Below, piece after piece: positions 23,770-30,766 of a stretch of DNA of 30,804 nt. The translations under genes and the position numbers were made by a program. Numbering within the stretch: the stretch's first letter is position 1; every line of letters starts with the position of its first letter. This DNA is from CAUJGQ01 sp038325665. Lineage in GTDB: Bacteria; Chloroflexota; Dehalococcoidia; CAUJGQ01. Below the pieces are notes generated by a model. That model had not been told where the DNA came from, ran no database searches, and saw only the letters and a list, made by a program, of their open reading frames with translations. Location of the stretch: assembly GCA_038325665.1 (NCBI GenBank), contig JBBQJF010000012.1, positions 1-30,804 on the forward strand. The letters are read 5' to 3'.

Positions 23770-24624
23770 ATGCCGTACATCGATCGTCCCGATGGCGCCC
23801 GCATCTATTACGAAGTGCGCGGGCAGGGATTCCCGCTGTTGCTGTTTGCCCCGGGTGGGATCAACAGCCAGGTCAGCTTTTGGTCGGTGAGCGCGATTAA
23901 CCCGTTCGACTACGCCGATGAGTTCATGGTGATCGGCATGGACCAGCGCAACGCGGAGAAATCGCCCGCGCCGCTGGAGGCGCCGACATGGGAGGTGCAC
24001 GCCGGTGACCAGCGCGCCGTGCTCGATGCCGTGGGCGCCGAACGGACGCTGCTGTGGGGTGGCTGCATCGGCGTTGCCTATCTGCTGCGCTTCATGCAGG
24101 ACGCTCCGGAGCGAGTGGCCGGCGCGGTCGGCCAAGATCCGGTCGGATTCGCGGACGGGGTGAACACGCGCGACACGTTCTTCGCGATGTTCAAACCGAC
24201 CATCGATGCCGCGCGGGCGGGCGGAATGCGCGCCGTCGTGGACGCGGCGGTCGAGAACCCATTGTTCGTGCGCAACAACGCCGCCGGCCCGTTCGCCGCC
24301 CGCATCGCGGCCGACGCCGATTTTCGTGAGCGCGTGCTCGCATTGCCGGTTGACGAGTACGAGAAACTGATCCGGGCGTACGACGACCAAATGTGGGGCG
24401 CGCAACAGCCGTTCATGAGCGTCGAGGAGTCATTCGTCGCGCGGGTTCCCGCACCGCTGCTGATCCTACCCGGCAGCGATCCATTCCATCCGACCCCAAT
24501 CTCACACCGCATCTGCCGGGAAGCGCCGCGGGCGACGTGTCTTGATGTGGACTGCCGCTCGTCGGAGAAAATCGGGGCGACAAAGCAGACGATCCGCGCC
24601 TTCCTGAGCGAACACGGGAAGTAA
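23770..24624 (+). CDS. alpha/beta hydrolase with Cys at the nucleophile elbow
   Basis: A 284-residue alpha/beta-hydrolase fold protein. The N-terminal IYYEVRGQGFPLLLFAPGG strand and oxyanion loop, the IGMDQRN turn and the LPGSDPFHP segment fit the fold. The nucleophile elbow reads WGGCIGVAYLL, with Cys 99 where most members have Ser (G-x-S-x-G), as in dienelactone-hydrolase-type enzymes. An acid (Asp in GSDPFHP) is visible, but a catalytic His near the C-terminus is not obvious. Enzymatic activity is therefore uncertain. ATG 23770 follows GGAGGAG by 7 nt. It is divergent from recJ and followed by a repeat-rich spacer. Confidence 0.82.
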   Translation: MPYIDRPDGARIYYEVRGQGFPLLLFAPGGINSQVSFWSVSAINPFDYADEFMVIGMDQRNAEKSPAPLEAPTWEVHAGDQRAVLDAVGAERTLLWGGCIGVAYLLRFMQDAPERVAGAVGQDPVGFADGVNTRDTFFAMFKPTIDAARAGGMRAVVDAAVENPLFVRNNAAGPFAARIAADADFRERVLALPVDEYEKLIRAYDDQMWGAQQPFMSVEESFVARVPAPLLILPGSDPFHPTPISHRICREAPRATCLDVDCRSSEKIGATKQTIRAFLSEHGK

Positions 24625-24703
24625 AGTCATGGGATGGTGGCGGGCTGATGGGGGAAGCCGCGATGGTCCGCGACCGTGGGTTATCGGGTCCAATGACGCG
24701 GCC

Positions 24704-24890
24704 GGGGGCGGCCCACCCGAGAGAACAAGGGCGACCCACCTGAGGAACAGGGGCAACCCACCCGAGGGAACAAGGGCGACCCACCGGGTCGCCCCTACAT
24801 GGGTCGCCCCTGTTCCGTTGGCTACCGGACAATCGCCGCGCCCCGTCCAGACACTTCTCCGCTCCCGTGGGGGCGACCCGGTGGGTCGCC
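24704..24890. repeat. GGGCGACCC-type intergenic repeat array
   Basis: Three imperfect direct units of 21-23 bp begin at 24706, 24729 and 24751. Each starts GGGCG/AACCCACC and ends with a GAACA segment. A perfect 9-bp hairpin (GGGCGACCC, loop ACC, GGGTCGCCC) follows at 24774-24794. TGGGTCGCCCCTGTTCC at 24800-24816 is a one-mismatch reverse complement of 24744-24760. A further inverted copy, GGCGACCC-GGT-GGGTCGCC, is at 24872-24890. This looks like an array of REP-like palindromes placed after the hydrolase gene. It has no coding capacity that I trust. Confidence 0.7.
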
Positions 24891-24937
24891 TTGAATACGA
24901 GAGGGCGCCTGTTGGATGAATGGCGCTCGGCGCTCTC

Positions 24938-25027
24938 TTATGCCTCGAACGCGCGGAAGACGAGCGAGGCATTGTGGCCGCCGAAGCCGAATGAATTGGT
25001 GAGGGCGACGCGCACCGGCCCCTCGCG
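24938..25027 (-). pseudogene. duplicated 3' end of fabF (fragment)
   Basis: This 90-bp stretch is the terminal part of a KAS II gene on the minus strand. It reads REGPVRVALTNSFGFGG, then HNASLVFRAFEA, then a stop. It matches 27118-27207 of the intact fabF with four mismatches and the same stop codon position; similarity ends sharply on both sides. It cannot encode an enzyme. It is in direct orientation with the intact copy and, with it, brackets 25028-27117. Possible origins are an attachment-site duplication left by an integrating element, or the remnant of a tandem fabF duplication. Confidence 0.85.
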
Positions 25028-25075
25028 GTTCCCATGAACGCATGGCATGATGGTGGGCGGAGAGGAGAATCTGCC

Positions 25076-25372
25076 ATGGTCCGTCGTGTGTCAATGGACG
25101 ATGCCCGCATCCAGTTCCCTGAACTGAGCAGAGTGGTGTCGGCGACCGGGGAAGCACTGGAGATCGAACAGGACGGCGAGCCAATCGTGGTGGTGGTTAC
25201 CCCTGAGCAATGGGCCGCCTTGCAGCGCGCGGAGCAGCGCGCGTCGACCATGGTCGACGAACTGCGTGCGCGCAACGCGCACCATGACCCTGACGACATA
25301 CTCGCGGCAGTAAGCGCTGAGGTTGAGGACGAGCGGCAGGCAATGCATGAGGGACGGCGCTTTCCGCTGTAG
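25076..25372 (+). CDS. Phd/YefM-like antitoxin, orphan
   Basis: A 98-residue protein whose N-terminal 55 residues follow the Phd/YefM antitoxin pattern: SMDDARIQFPELSRVVSATGEALEIEQDGEPIVVVVTPEQWAALQ. This domain normally dimerises, binds its own operator and carries a C-terminal tail that neutralises a toxin. The tail here (DDILAAVSAEVEDERQAMHEGRRFPL) is acidic and helical. No toxin gene is adjacent: 285 bp of apparently non-coding DNA follow, then a nuclease-like gene on the same strand. ATG 25076 has AGGAG (25063-25067) upstream; an in-frame ATG at 25034 lies close to the fabF fragment and is less likely. It might regulate or restrain the downstream nuclease, but that is speculation. Confidence 0.72.
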   Translation: MVRRVSMDDARIQFPELSRVVSATGEALEIEQDGEPIVVVVTPEQWAALQRAEQRASTMVDELRARNAHHDPDDILAAVSAEVEDERQAMHEGRRFPL

Positions 25373-25657
25373 CTCTTTCTATTGAGCACAGCAAGAATCC
25401 GTAGACAGCCAGATTGCAGGGCCAGGCTCGTCGCAGCGGCTTCCGCCGAGCCAGGGTTCACGAATTTCTCAGCGGTCAGTTATCTTTGCCCCGGCCTATT
25501 TCGCAGGTGACGATGGTAAGATTGGAGTTATAAGTCAGCGATGGGCACGATTATACCGGCGGTTAGCGCACATCCGTGATGGTGCCCCGACCATTCGATC
25601 GACTGGCTCCGACGCCACCGTGCAGGGCAACGGGCATAGCAGCGAGGTGGCAAAGTG

Positions 25658-26698
25658 ATGCGGAAAACCATCGCCTGGGAAGTCGGATCGGACGGACTAC
25701 CCCAGCGTCTCCAGGCAGGTCAGATCCAGCTAGAGAAGCGCCTGGAGGACTGGGTCGATGCTGACATCGAGATCGCCGTGGACGATGTGCTCCTTATCGG
25801 CCGGCAGGTGGTTACGCGATATGGGACGAAGCTGGATCTGCTCGGCGTTGACTCCAGCGGTGACCTCGTCATCATCGAGTTGAAGCGAGACCAAACCCTG
25901 CGCGAAACCGTCGCACAGGGACTTGAGTATGCCGCTTGGGCCTCCAAGCTGGGCTACAGTGAGGTTGTTCAGTACGGTGCTCAGAAGTATGGCGGTGAGG
26001 ATGCGTTTCGTGAGGCGTTTGAGGAGCGTTTTGGCACGTCCCTGCCAGAGACGATCAACGAGGGGCAACGAATTCTGCTCGTCGCACCACACATCACAGA
26101 GTCCACCGTGTCGGTGATCGAGTATCTGTCAGAAACATACCGTGTCCCGATAAACGCAGTCTCTTTCGAAGTTCTCTCGCTGGACGGCCGGCAGATACTA
26201 GTCCGTCAAGTTGTCCACGAAGAGATCGGGACGCTGCCGCCGGTGGGAGGCAAGCGGCAGCCAGCACGGTCCCGTGAGGAGTTTGTCGCGCTGGCCCACG
26301 AAAATCACGTCGGTGAGGCGTTCGAGTACCTATTAGAGCTTGAGGAACTGGTACCCACGACGACATTCTTTGTGAGGGGGATGCGCTTCAGCGCAAAGGC
26401 GTTGGACGGCAAGGTTCTTACGGTACTGAATGCCTTCCCTTTTGCAGAGACCAATAAGAGCATGATCTCGCTCTACGTTTCTCCTGCAAATCTTTCCCGG
26501 TTGTACGGCGCTTCACAGCCCGAATGCGAGGCATTGGTGCACCAGCTCCAGGCAGCAAGTAAGCCTCTCCCCGCATGGAATGGATGGCCCGGTATTGGGG
26601 TGGCTACACTTGAGCAGAGCGAGGCAGTCGTGCACAAAATGTGGGAGTTCATCTCATCCACGGCGAAGCCAGACGGGCACCGAACCGCGCCAGCATGA
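25658..26698 (+). CDS. NucS/DUF91-like PD-(D/E)XK nuclease domain protein
   Basis: A 346-residue protein whose N-terminal 180 residues carry a restriction-endonuclease-like fold. Asp 60 in GTKLDLLGVD, the ELK motif (Glu 74, Lys 76 in LVIIELKRDQT) and the helix ETVAQGLEYAAW with Gln 87 match the active site of the NucS/DUF91 class. NucS enzymes cut DNA at mismatches or branched structures. This protein is not a canonical NucS in its C-terminal half (residues about 200-346), which I do not recognise. GTG 25655 directly precedes ATG 25658, and GAGG lies at 25644-25647. It sits between the fabF direct repeats with an antitoxin-like gene, so it is probably accessory (defence or phage-related) rather than housekeeping repair. 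Its base composition is a little less GC-rich than the flanks. Confidence 0.75.
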   Translation: MRKTIAWEVGSDGLPQRLQAGQIQLEKRLEDWVDADIEIAVDDVLLIGRQVVTRYGTKLDLLGVDSSGDLVIIELKRDQTLRETVAQGLEYAAWASKLGYSEVVQYGAQKYGGEDAFREAFEERFGTSLPETINEGQRILLVAPHITESTVSVIEYLSETYRVPINAVSFEVLSLDGRQILVRQVVHEEIGTLPPVGGKRQPARSREEFVALAHENHVGEAFEYLLELEELVPTTTFFVRGMRFSAKALDGKVLTVLNAFPFAETNKSMISLYVSPANLSRLYGASQPECEALVHQLQAASKPLPAWNGWPGIGVATLEQSEAVVHKMWEFISSTAKPDGHRTAPA

Positions 26699-27117
26699 TC
26701 GCACGCCAAACTTAAGGGGCGCCGGTTGCTCGCTCATGCCGTGGCGCGGTGTGTGATGGACCACCCGCTAGCCGATCACCGCGACAGGTCCGCTACACGG
26801 GACCGCGCCGCGGTCGTAGCCATCCTCTCGCGTGCGTCCCCTGCCCAAGCGAACGGAGGGCCGAAGTTAAGTGTGTGACGGCGGGCATCCGGCGCGACCG
26901 CGCCGCGATCAGCGCGGCTCTCCGGCGGCGGGTCTGGTCGCGCAGTCATACGGATTGGTAAGTCAGTAAACTCAAGCTCGTTCAGTGCAAAGCGTACGGC
27001 TGAGTCAGGTTCGACCTCCTCCACCGACGGCTGGTCCGATTCGCACCAAGCACCTGGGCCGGCGAGCAACAATGAACGTCCGCCGCCGTGATGCCATCTG
27101 CCCTTCTCTGTGCAGAA
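26699..27117. other. intergenic region downstream of the nuclease gene
   Basis: 419 bp without a recognisable gene. A 98-codon minus-strand frame (26776-27072) exists but shows no family features or good ribosome site, so it is not called. A perfect 15-bp palindrome GACCGCGCCGCGGTC lies at 26801-26815, and the related GACCGCGCCGCG recurs near 26896. There is no U-rich terminator for the nuclease gene or for fabF. Confidence 0.4.
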
Positions 27118-27207
27118 TTAGTCCTCGAACGCGCGGAAGACGAGCGAGGCGTTGTGGCCGCCGAAGCCGAATGAATTGGTGAGGGCGACGCGCACCGGCG
27201 CCTCGCG
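27118..27207. repeat. right copy of the fabF 3'-end direct repeat
   Basis: This is the functional copy, forming the end of fabF. It aligns to 24938-25027 with a constant offset of 2180 and mismatches only at 27121, 27122, 27151 and 27200. Similarity stops beyond the stop codon on one side and after CCTCGCG on the other. Confidence 0.85.
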
Positions 27208-28362
27208 TGCCTCGTTCGGTACATAGTCGAGGTCGCACTCGGGGTCGGGGTTCTCGTGGTTAATCGTCGGCGGGATCACGCCGTGGCGGATCGCCTGCAC
27301 GCAGAAGGCCGCCTCCACCGCACCCGCGGCCCCGAGCAGGTGGCCGATCATCGATTTGGTCGAGGACACCGGCACGCGATGGGCATCGTCGCCGAGCACC
27401 GTCTTGAGGCCCATGGTCTCGTAGCGGTCGTTCATCGGCGTCGAGGTGCCGTGGGCGTTGATGTAATCGATACCGCGCGGGGTCAGCCCGGCGCGCTTGA
27501 GCGCCAACCGCATGGCGCGTACACCGCCCTCGCCACCCTCGGCCGGCTGGGTGATGTGGTTGGCGTCGGCGGCGTTGCCGTAGCCGGCCAGCTCGGCCAG
27601 AATCGTCGCCCCGCGCGCCCGCGCCGATTCGAGGCTTTCCAGAGCCAGCACGCCCGCGCCCTCGCCCATGACGAACCCATCGCGGTCGCGGTCAAACGGT
27701 CGCGAGGCGCGCGTCGGGTCATCGTTGCGCGTGGAGAGCGCCCGCGCCGCCGCGAAGGCGGCAATGCCAATCGGCGTGATCGGCGCCTCGGCCCCACCCG
27801 CCAGCATGATCCGCGCATCGCCGCGGCGGATGATCTCGTAGGCGTTGCCGAGCGCATCGGCGCCGGTCGAGCAGGCCGAGACGGTGCAATAGTTGGGGCC
27901 GCGCGCACCGAAGTGAATACTGACGTAGCCGGCCGGCATGTCGGGCAGCATCATCGCCGCGAGAAATGGGCTGACCCGTCCCGGACCCTTGCTATGCAAT
28001 GTGCTGAAGCCCTCGGAAAGGGTCATAATCCCGCCGATGCCGCTGCCGATCACGACGCCGATCTCGTCGGCGTTATCGTCAGTGATCGTTAGCTTGGCCA
28101 TCTCCAGCGCCTCGTGCGCCGCGGCGACCGCGAACTGAATCACGCGGTCGGTGCGCCGTACCTCTTTGCGGTCCATGAAGCGGCCCGGTTCGAAGTCCTT
28201 GACCTCGGCGGCGAACGTGACATCTTGTCCCGCCGGATCGAAGAGTGTGATCGGCGCGATCCCGCTCTGGCCGCGTACCAATGCTTCCCACGTCGTGGGC
28301 GCGGTCAGTCCTACCGGGCTGACCACTCCCAGACCGGTCACGACAACACGATGTGCGTCCAT
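27118..28362 (-). CDS. fabF: 3-oxoacyl-ACP synthase II (KAS II)
   Basis: A 414-residue beta-ketoacyl-ACP synthase II, which elongates acyl-ACP with malonyl-ACP in type II fatty acid synthesis in the cytosol. Catalytic residues are seen: Cys 164 in VSACSTGADA, His 304 in NAHGTSTPMND, Lys 336 in SSTKSMIGH and His 341. The usual C-terminal NSFGFGGHNASLVF is present. Length is typical. ATG 28362 follows AGAGGA by 5 nt on the minus strand. No other fab gene is adjacent. Its last 90 bases are duplicated at 24938-25027. The 5' leader contains a run of predicted hairpins (28399-28465). The MaoC hydratase pair elsewhere in the window may act on related acyl chains, but no link is proven. Confidence 0.96.
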   Translation of the reverse strand: MDAHRVVVTGLGVVSPVGLTAPTTWEALVRGQSGIAPITLFDPAGQDVTFAAEVKDFEPGRFMDRKEVRRTDRVIQFAVAAAHEALEMAKLTITDDNADEIGVVIGSGIGGIMTLSEGFSTLHSKGPGRVSPFLAAMMLPDMPAGYVSIHFGARGPNYCTVSACSTGADALGNAYEIIRRGDARIMLAGGAEAPITPIGIAAFAAARALSTRNDDPTRASRPFDRDRDGFVMGEGAGVLALESLESARARGATILAELAGYGNAADANHITQPAEGGEGGVRAMRLALKRAGLTPRGIDYINAHGTSTPMNDRYETMGLKTVLGDDAHRVPVSSTKSMIGHLLGAAGAVEAAFCVQAIRHGVIPPTINHENPDPECDLDYVPNEAREAPVRVALTNSFGFGGHNASLVFRAFED

Positions 28363-28398
28363 GGTGATCCTCTCCCGCGAGCAGAGTGCGACGCGGAT

Positions 28399-28465
28399 CC
28401 ACGCGTGGCGATCGCGTCTCCGCGATCACGGAGGAACCGCGCCCCCGTGTAAGGACGCGGCTCCT
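28399..28465 (-). promoter_or_regulatory. structured leader of fabF (predicted hairpins)
   Basis: Read as minus-strand RNA, three structures follow each other just before the fabF ribosome site. The first is a 10-bp stem (AGGAGCCGCG with CGCGGTTCCT, one G-U pair, 14-nt loop; 28465-28432). The second is a 7-bp stem GATCGCG-GAGA-CGCGATC with a GNRA-type tetraloop (28427-28410). The third is the palindrome CCACGCGTGG (28408-28399). It does not match a riboswitch class I know. It could be a regulatory leader, a decayed terminator or GC-rich chance. Confidence 0.35.
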
Positions 28466-28566
28466 GGTGTGTGGTTACCGGTCTGAGTCGACGACGCCCG
28501 AGAGCACAGCGCATGCTACATGGACCGTGCGACCTCGCGTCCCATTCTCCACCCGTGGTCCCGCGA

Positions 28567-30105
28567 TCACACCCGCATGGGCATCGCTAGCTCGCGCTGC
28601 TCCTCGCGCGCCAGCCGCTCGGCGCGCCGCTTGATCAGCCGAAAGATGCGCTCGTACAGCGTGTCAACCGGGCGGAGGTTGGACGTGTACGTCCGGAACA
28701 CGTCCTGGCTGCGTTTCAGCGTCCAGTTGCGCGGCATGCCCTTGATCGTCGCATCGTCCTGGTGAACGAATTGCCGCCCGGTGTACAGCTCGTATGGCGG
28801 CAGTTCGCCGCGCGGCTGATACGACCCGTCGCCATTGAGCAGTTCACCGTCGCCGTTGAGCAACTTTAGACCACCGCCATTCGGTTGCGGCCAGTTGACC
28901 GTGGCGGGCAGCGGTGTCAGCAGATTGGCGGTCTGGAACTTGCTCACGCCTTTCACCCACTCGGCCAGCCGCAACACGGCGTCCTCATCGTCATACGGCA
29001 GGCCGATGATCGTCATCGCCACCACATCGAAGCCCATGCGCCCGAGCGCGACCAGATCCTTGTGCATCTGGTCCGGCTCCTGCCGCTTTTTGACCAGGGC
29101 CAGGTTCTCGGCGCTGGACGACTCGACGCCGACGTAGAGCATGCCCATGCCGATGTCCTGAAACGCCTCGGCCAGTTCCGGATCGGAGCCAAGCTCGGCG
29201 CGGTTTTGGCTGATGAAGAACATCCCGTCGGTGTGGCCCTTCCAGGCGCGCGCCCGCTCCAAGCGGCTATTGCGGAACTTGGCGGCACGCGTCGGAGGTG
29301 AATGCAGGTCGTCGGAGATGAAGACCGCGAACCGGCCATCGTTCGGCGACCGGTAGATCAGTCCCTCGTCCGCCAGCTCCTGCAACTGCTGCAGGCGTTT
29401 CAGCTCGGTCTCCGGCTTGACCATCCGATAGCCGACGAACTGCTCGATCACCTCGCAGTAGGTACACGACTCGGTGCAGCCGCGGGTCGTTTCGAGCACG
29501 CCCGCCATCATGGGATTGGAAGGCGTGAGGTCTTTGATAGCGCGATAGTCAGGCAGCTCGACATAATCAGAGGGAATCATTCGCCGGAAGGGGCGGGTGA
29601 CGCACTTGTCGAAGTCGTCCATGAAGGCGATGCCGTCGAGCTTGCGTAGCTCGTTCACGCGCATCGAGCGCGGCGTGGCGAGCAGCAGGTCGCACAGCGG
29701 CCCGACGATGTCCTCGGCCTCGCGCTGGACGATCACATCGGCGCTGCCGCGGTACATCGCCTCTTCGGGGAGCGGACCCATCTGCGGCCCACCACCCATG
29801 ATGATGATCTCGGGGTGAGCGCGCCGCACGGCCGTCATAATCTCGTAGGCGCGCGGGGTCTCGTTGCAGAGCGCCGATACCATCAGGATGTCGTAGCCAT
29901 CGAGGTCGGCCACCGGGTCGATTCGGCCCGAGCGGTCCTCGAACCAGATCGTGCGCTCGTAGCGATAGGAGGCGCCGGGCCGTTCACTCCAATCTCGTAA
30001 CGCTGACGAGAGAAACAGCATGCCCTGGCGGGGGATAGCAACGTACTCGAAATTTCCCCCGGTGGAGCGGGGTTGCAGTAGCATGACACGCTTGGTCTGG
30101 GCCAC
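28567..30105 (-). CDS. B12-binding-type radical SAM protein
   Basis: A 512-residue radical SAM enzyme. The N-terminal 140 residues resemble a cobalamin-binding Rossmann domain (VMLLQPRSTGG, LDGYDILMVSAL, HPEIIIMGGGPQMGPLPEEAM), though the classical DxHxxG motif is absent. The iron-sulfur motif CxxxCxxC is C210, C214 and C217 in TTRGCTESCTYCEV. The GMLYVGVESSSAENLALVKK and AMTIIGLPYDDEDAVL strands complete the radical SAM barrel. The C-terminal 80 residues are a basic helical tail. The family includes methyltransferases and hopanoid, lipid or cofactor-modifying enzymes; no substrate can be named. GTG 30105 is chosen because AAGGAG lies 7 nt upstream on the minus strand. A 21-bp tandem repeat encodes LLNGDGE-LLNGDGS near the end of the barrel. 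The gene stands alone. Confidence 0.9.
   Translation of the reverse strand: MAQTKRVMLLQPRSTGGNFEYVAIPRQGMLFLSSALRDWSERPGASYRYERTIWFEDRSGRIDPVADLDGYDILMVSALCNETPRAYEIMTAVRRAHPEIIIMGGGPQMGPLPEEAMYRGSADVIVQREAEDIVGPLCDLLLATPRSMRVNELRKLDGIAFMDDFDKCVTRPFRRMIPSDYVELPDYRAIKDLTPSNPMMAGVLETTRGCTESCTYCEVIEQFVGYRMVKPETELKRLQQLQELADEGLIYRSPNDGRFAVFISDDLHSPPTRAAKFRNSRLERARAWKGHTDGMFFISQNRAELGSDPELAEAFQDIGMGMLYVGVESSSAENLALVKKRQEPDQMHKDLVALGRMGFDVVAMTIIGLPYDDEDAVLRLAEWVKGVSKFQTANLLTPLPATVNWPQPNGGGLKLLNGDGELLNGDGSYQPRGELPPYELYTGRQFVHQDDATIKGMPRNWTLKRSQDVFRTYTSNLRPVDTLYERIFRLIKRRAERLAREEQRELAMPMRV
28826..28867. repeat. 21-bp tandem repeat inside the radical SAM gene
   Basis: 28826-28846 and 28847-28867 are adjacent 21-bp units, each beginning CCGTCGCC and containing TTGAGCA, that differ at a few positions. 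They add two in-frame LLNGDG units to the protein and keep the reading frame. Confidence 0.7.
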
Positions 30106-30284
30106 CGTCGGTCTCCTTGACGGAAGCGTACCGGCCGGCCGGCAGCGAGGGTGGTCAAACGATAGTAGGCGGTTACTCGCATCCGTCTCAATCCATGACC
30201 GTATGGCCTTGCATGCCGACGGACTCGACGCTTCCATTTTCATCGGATCGCGATCCATGAGGGGCGTGCCGGATCGCCGGCCGT

Positions 30285-30716
30285 TCAGCCGAGACTGACG
30301 ACAAAGCGTGGGCGCTCGCGTACCATGCCAGTCGCACGGTCGACGCGGATCGCGGCGCGGTGGTCGAGCCGGTGCCGGAGGAGACGCGGCGCGAGGCGGC
30401 GTCGGAAGGGCCGTTGGGAGTCCTGGATGGCGCGGTAGCCGGCGTGTCCGGTACACCGCGCCAGGATCGCCAGCGATTGTAGGAAGAGAATCAATGCCTG
30501 CGCGTTGCGTGCCAGCCACCGGGCGGCGGCCGTATCGACCGCGGCGCCGCACGCGCGACTGCCGGCTCCGGCAAGACTCGCCGCCAGCATCAATAGCGTC
30601 AGCCGGTTGCGCCGGACCAGGCTCGCCAGACCATGGCGGAGATCACCCTGCAAGGCCAAAAGGCCGAGCAGTAGCTCCCATTGCTGATGACGGCTCATCG
30701 CGGTGGTAATCACCAT
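30285..30716 (-). CDS. small hypothetical protein
   Basis: A 143-residue protein that I do not recognise. Two leucine/alanine-rich helical stretches (LLLGLLALQGDLRHGLASLV with LTLLMLAASLAG, and ALILFLQSLAILARC) are followed by an Arg/His-rich C-terminal third. It could be weakly membrane-associated. Codon third positions are mostly G or C, as in the neighbours, which favours this frame over the overlapping plus-strand frame at 30308-30709. ATG 30716 follows GAGAGGACC, and a TGGTATACT promoter-like element lies about 45 bp upstream. It is 180 bp before the radical SAM gene on the same strand. No function is proposed. Confidence 0.5.
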   Translation of the reverse strand: MVITTAMSRHQQWELLLGLLALQGDLRHGLASLVRRNRLTLLMLAASLAGAGSRACGAAVDTAAARWLARNAQALILFLQSLAILARCTGHAGYRAIQDSQRPFRRRLAPRLLRHRLDHRAAIRVDRATGMVRERPRFVVSLG

Positions 30717-30757
30717 GGTCCTCTCGGCGCGGGATCCGGGAAGGCGGTGTACGCGGA

Positions 30758-30766
30758 GTATACCAT
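30758..30766 (-). promoter_or_regulatory. extended -10 promoter for the small hypothetical gene
   Basis: On the minus strand TGGTATACT (30766-30758) fits TGnTATAAT with one mismatch. No strong -35 is present. It would yield a leader of about 35 nt before ATG 30716, and may also serve the radical SAM gene. Confidence 0.4.

Larger units (their letters stand above)
25028..27117. other. putative 2.1-kb island between fabF 3'-end direct repeats
   Basis: The segment lies between two near-identical 90-bp direct repeats of the fabF 3' end. It holds an antitoxin-like gene and a nuclease-like gene, with wide non-coding flanks (25373-25657 and 26699-27117). No integrase, transposase or short inverted terminal repeats are visible. 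If it is mobile, it is non-autonomous or degraded. The gene types (antitoxin, PD-(D/E)XK nuclease) are typical accessory cargo. Confidence 0.4.

Noticed and set aside
23668..24405. N-terminal extension of recJ
   Set aside because: The frame is open, but the residues do not resemble RecJ and the region is occupied by the alpha/beta hydrolase on the other strand.
24704..24820. CRISPR-like array
   Set aside because: The units are contiguous, imperfect and palindromic, without unique spacers of constant length and without cas genes.
26776..27072. 98-codon minus-strand open frame between the nuclease gene and fabF
   Set aside because: No ribosome site, no family pattern and an Arg/Pro-rich shadow look; kept only as a note in the intergenic entry.
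30106..30552. N-terminal extension of the radical SAM protein
   Set aside because: It is low-complexity Arg/Pro-rich sequence overlapping another gene; GTG 30105 has a consensus ribosome site.
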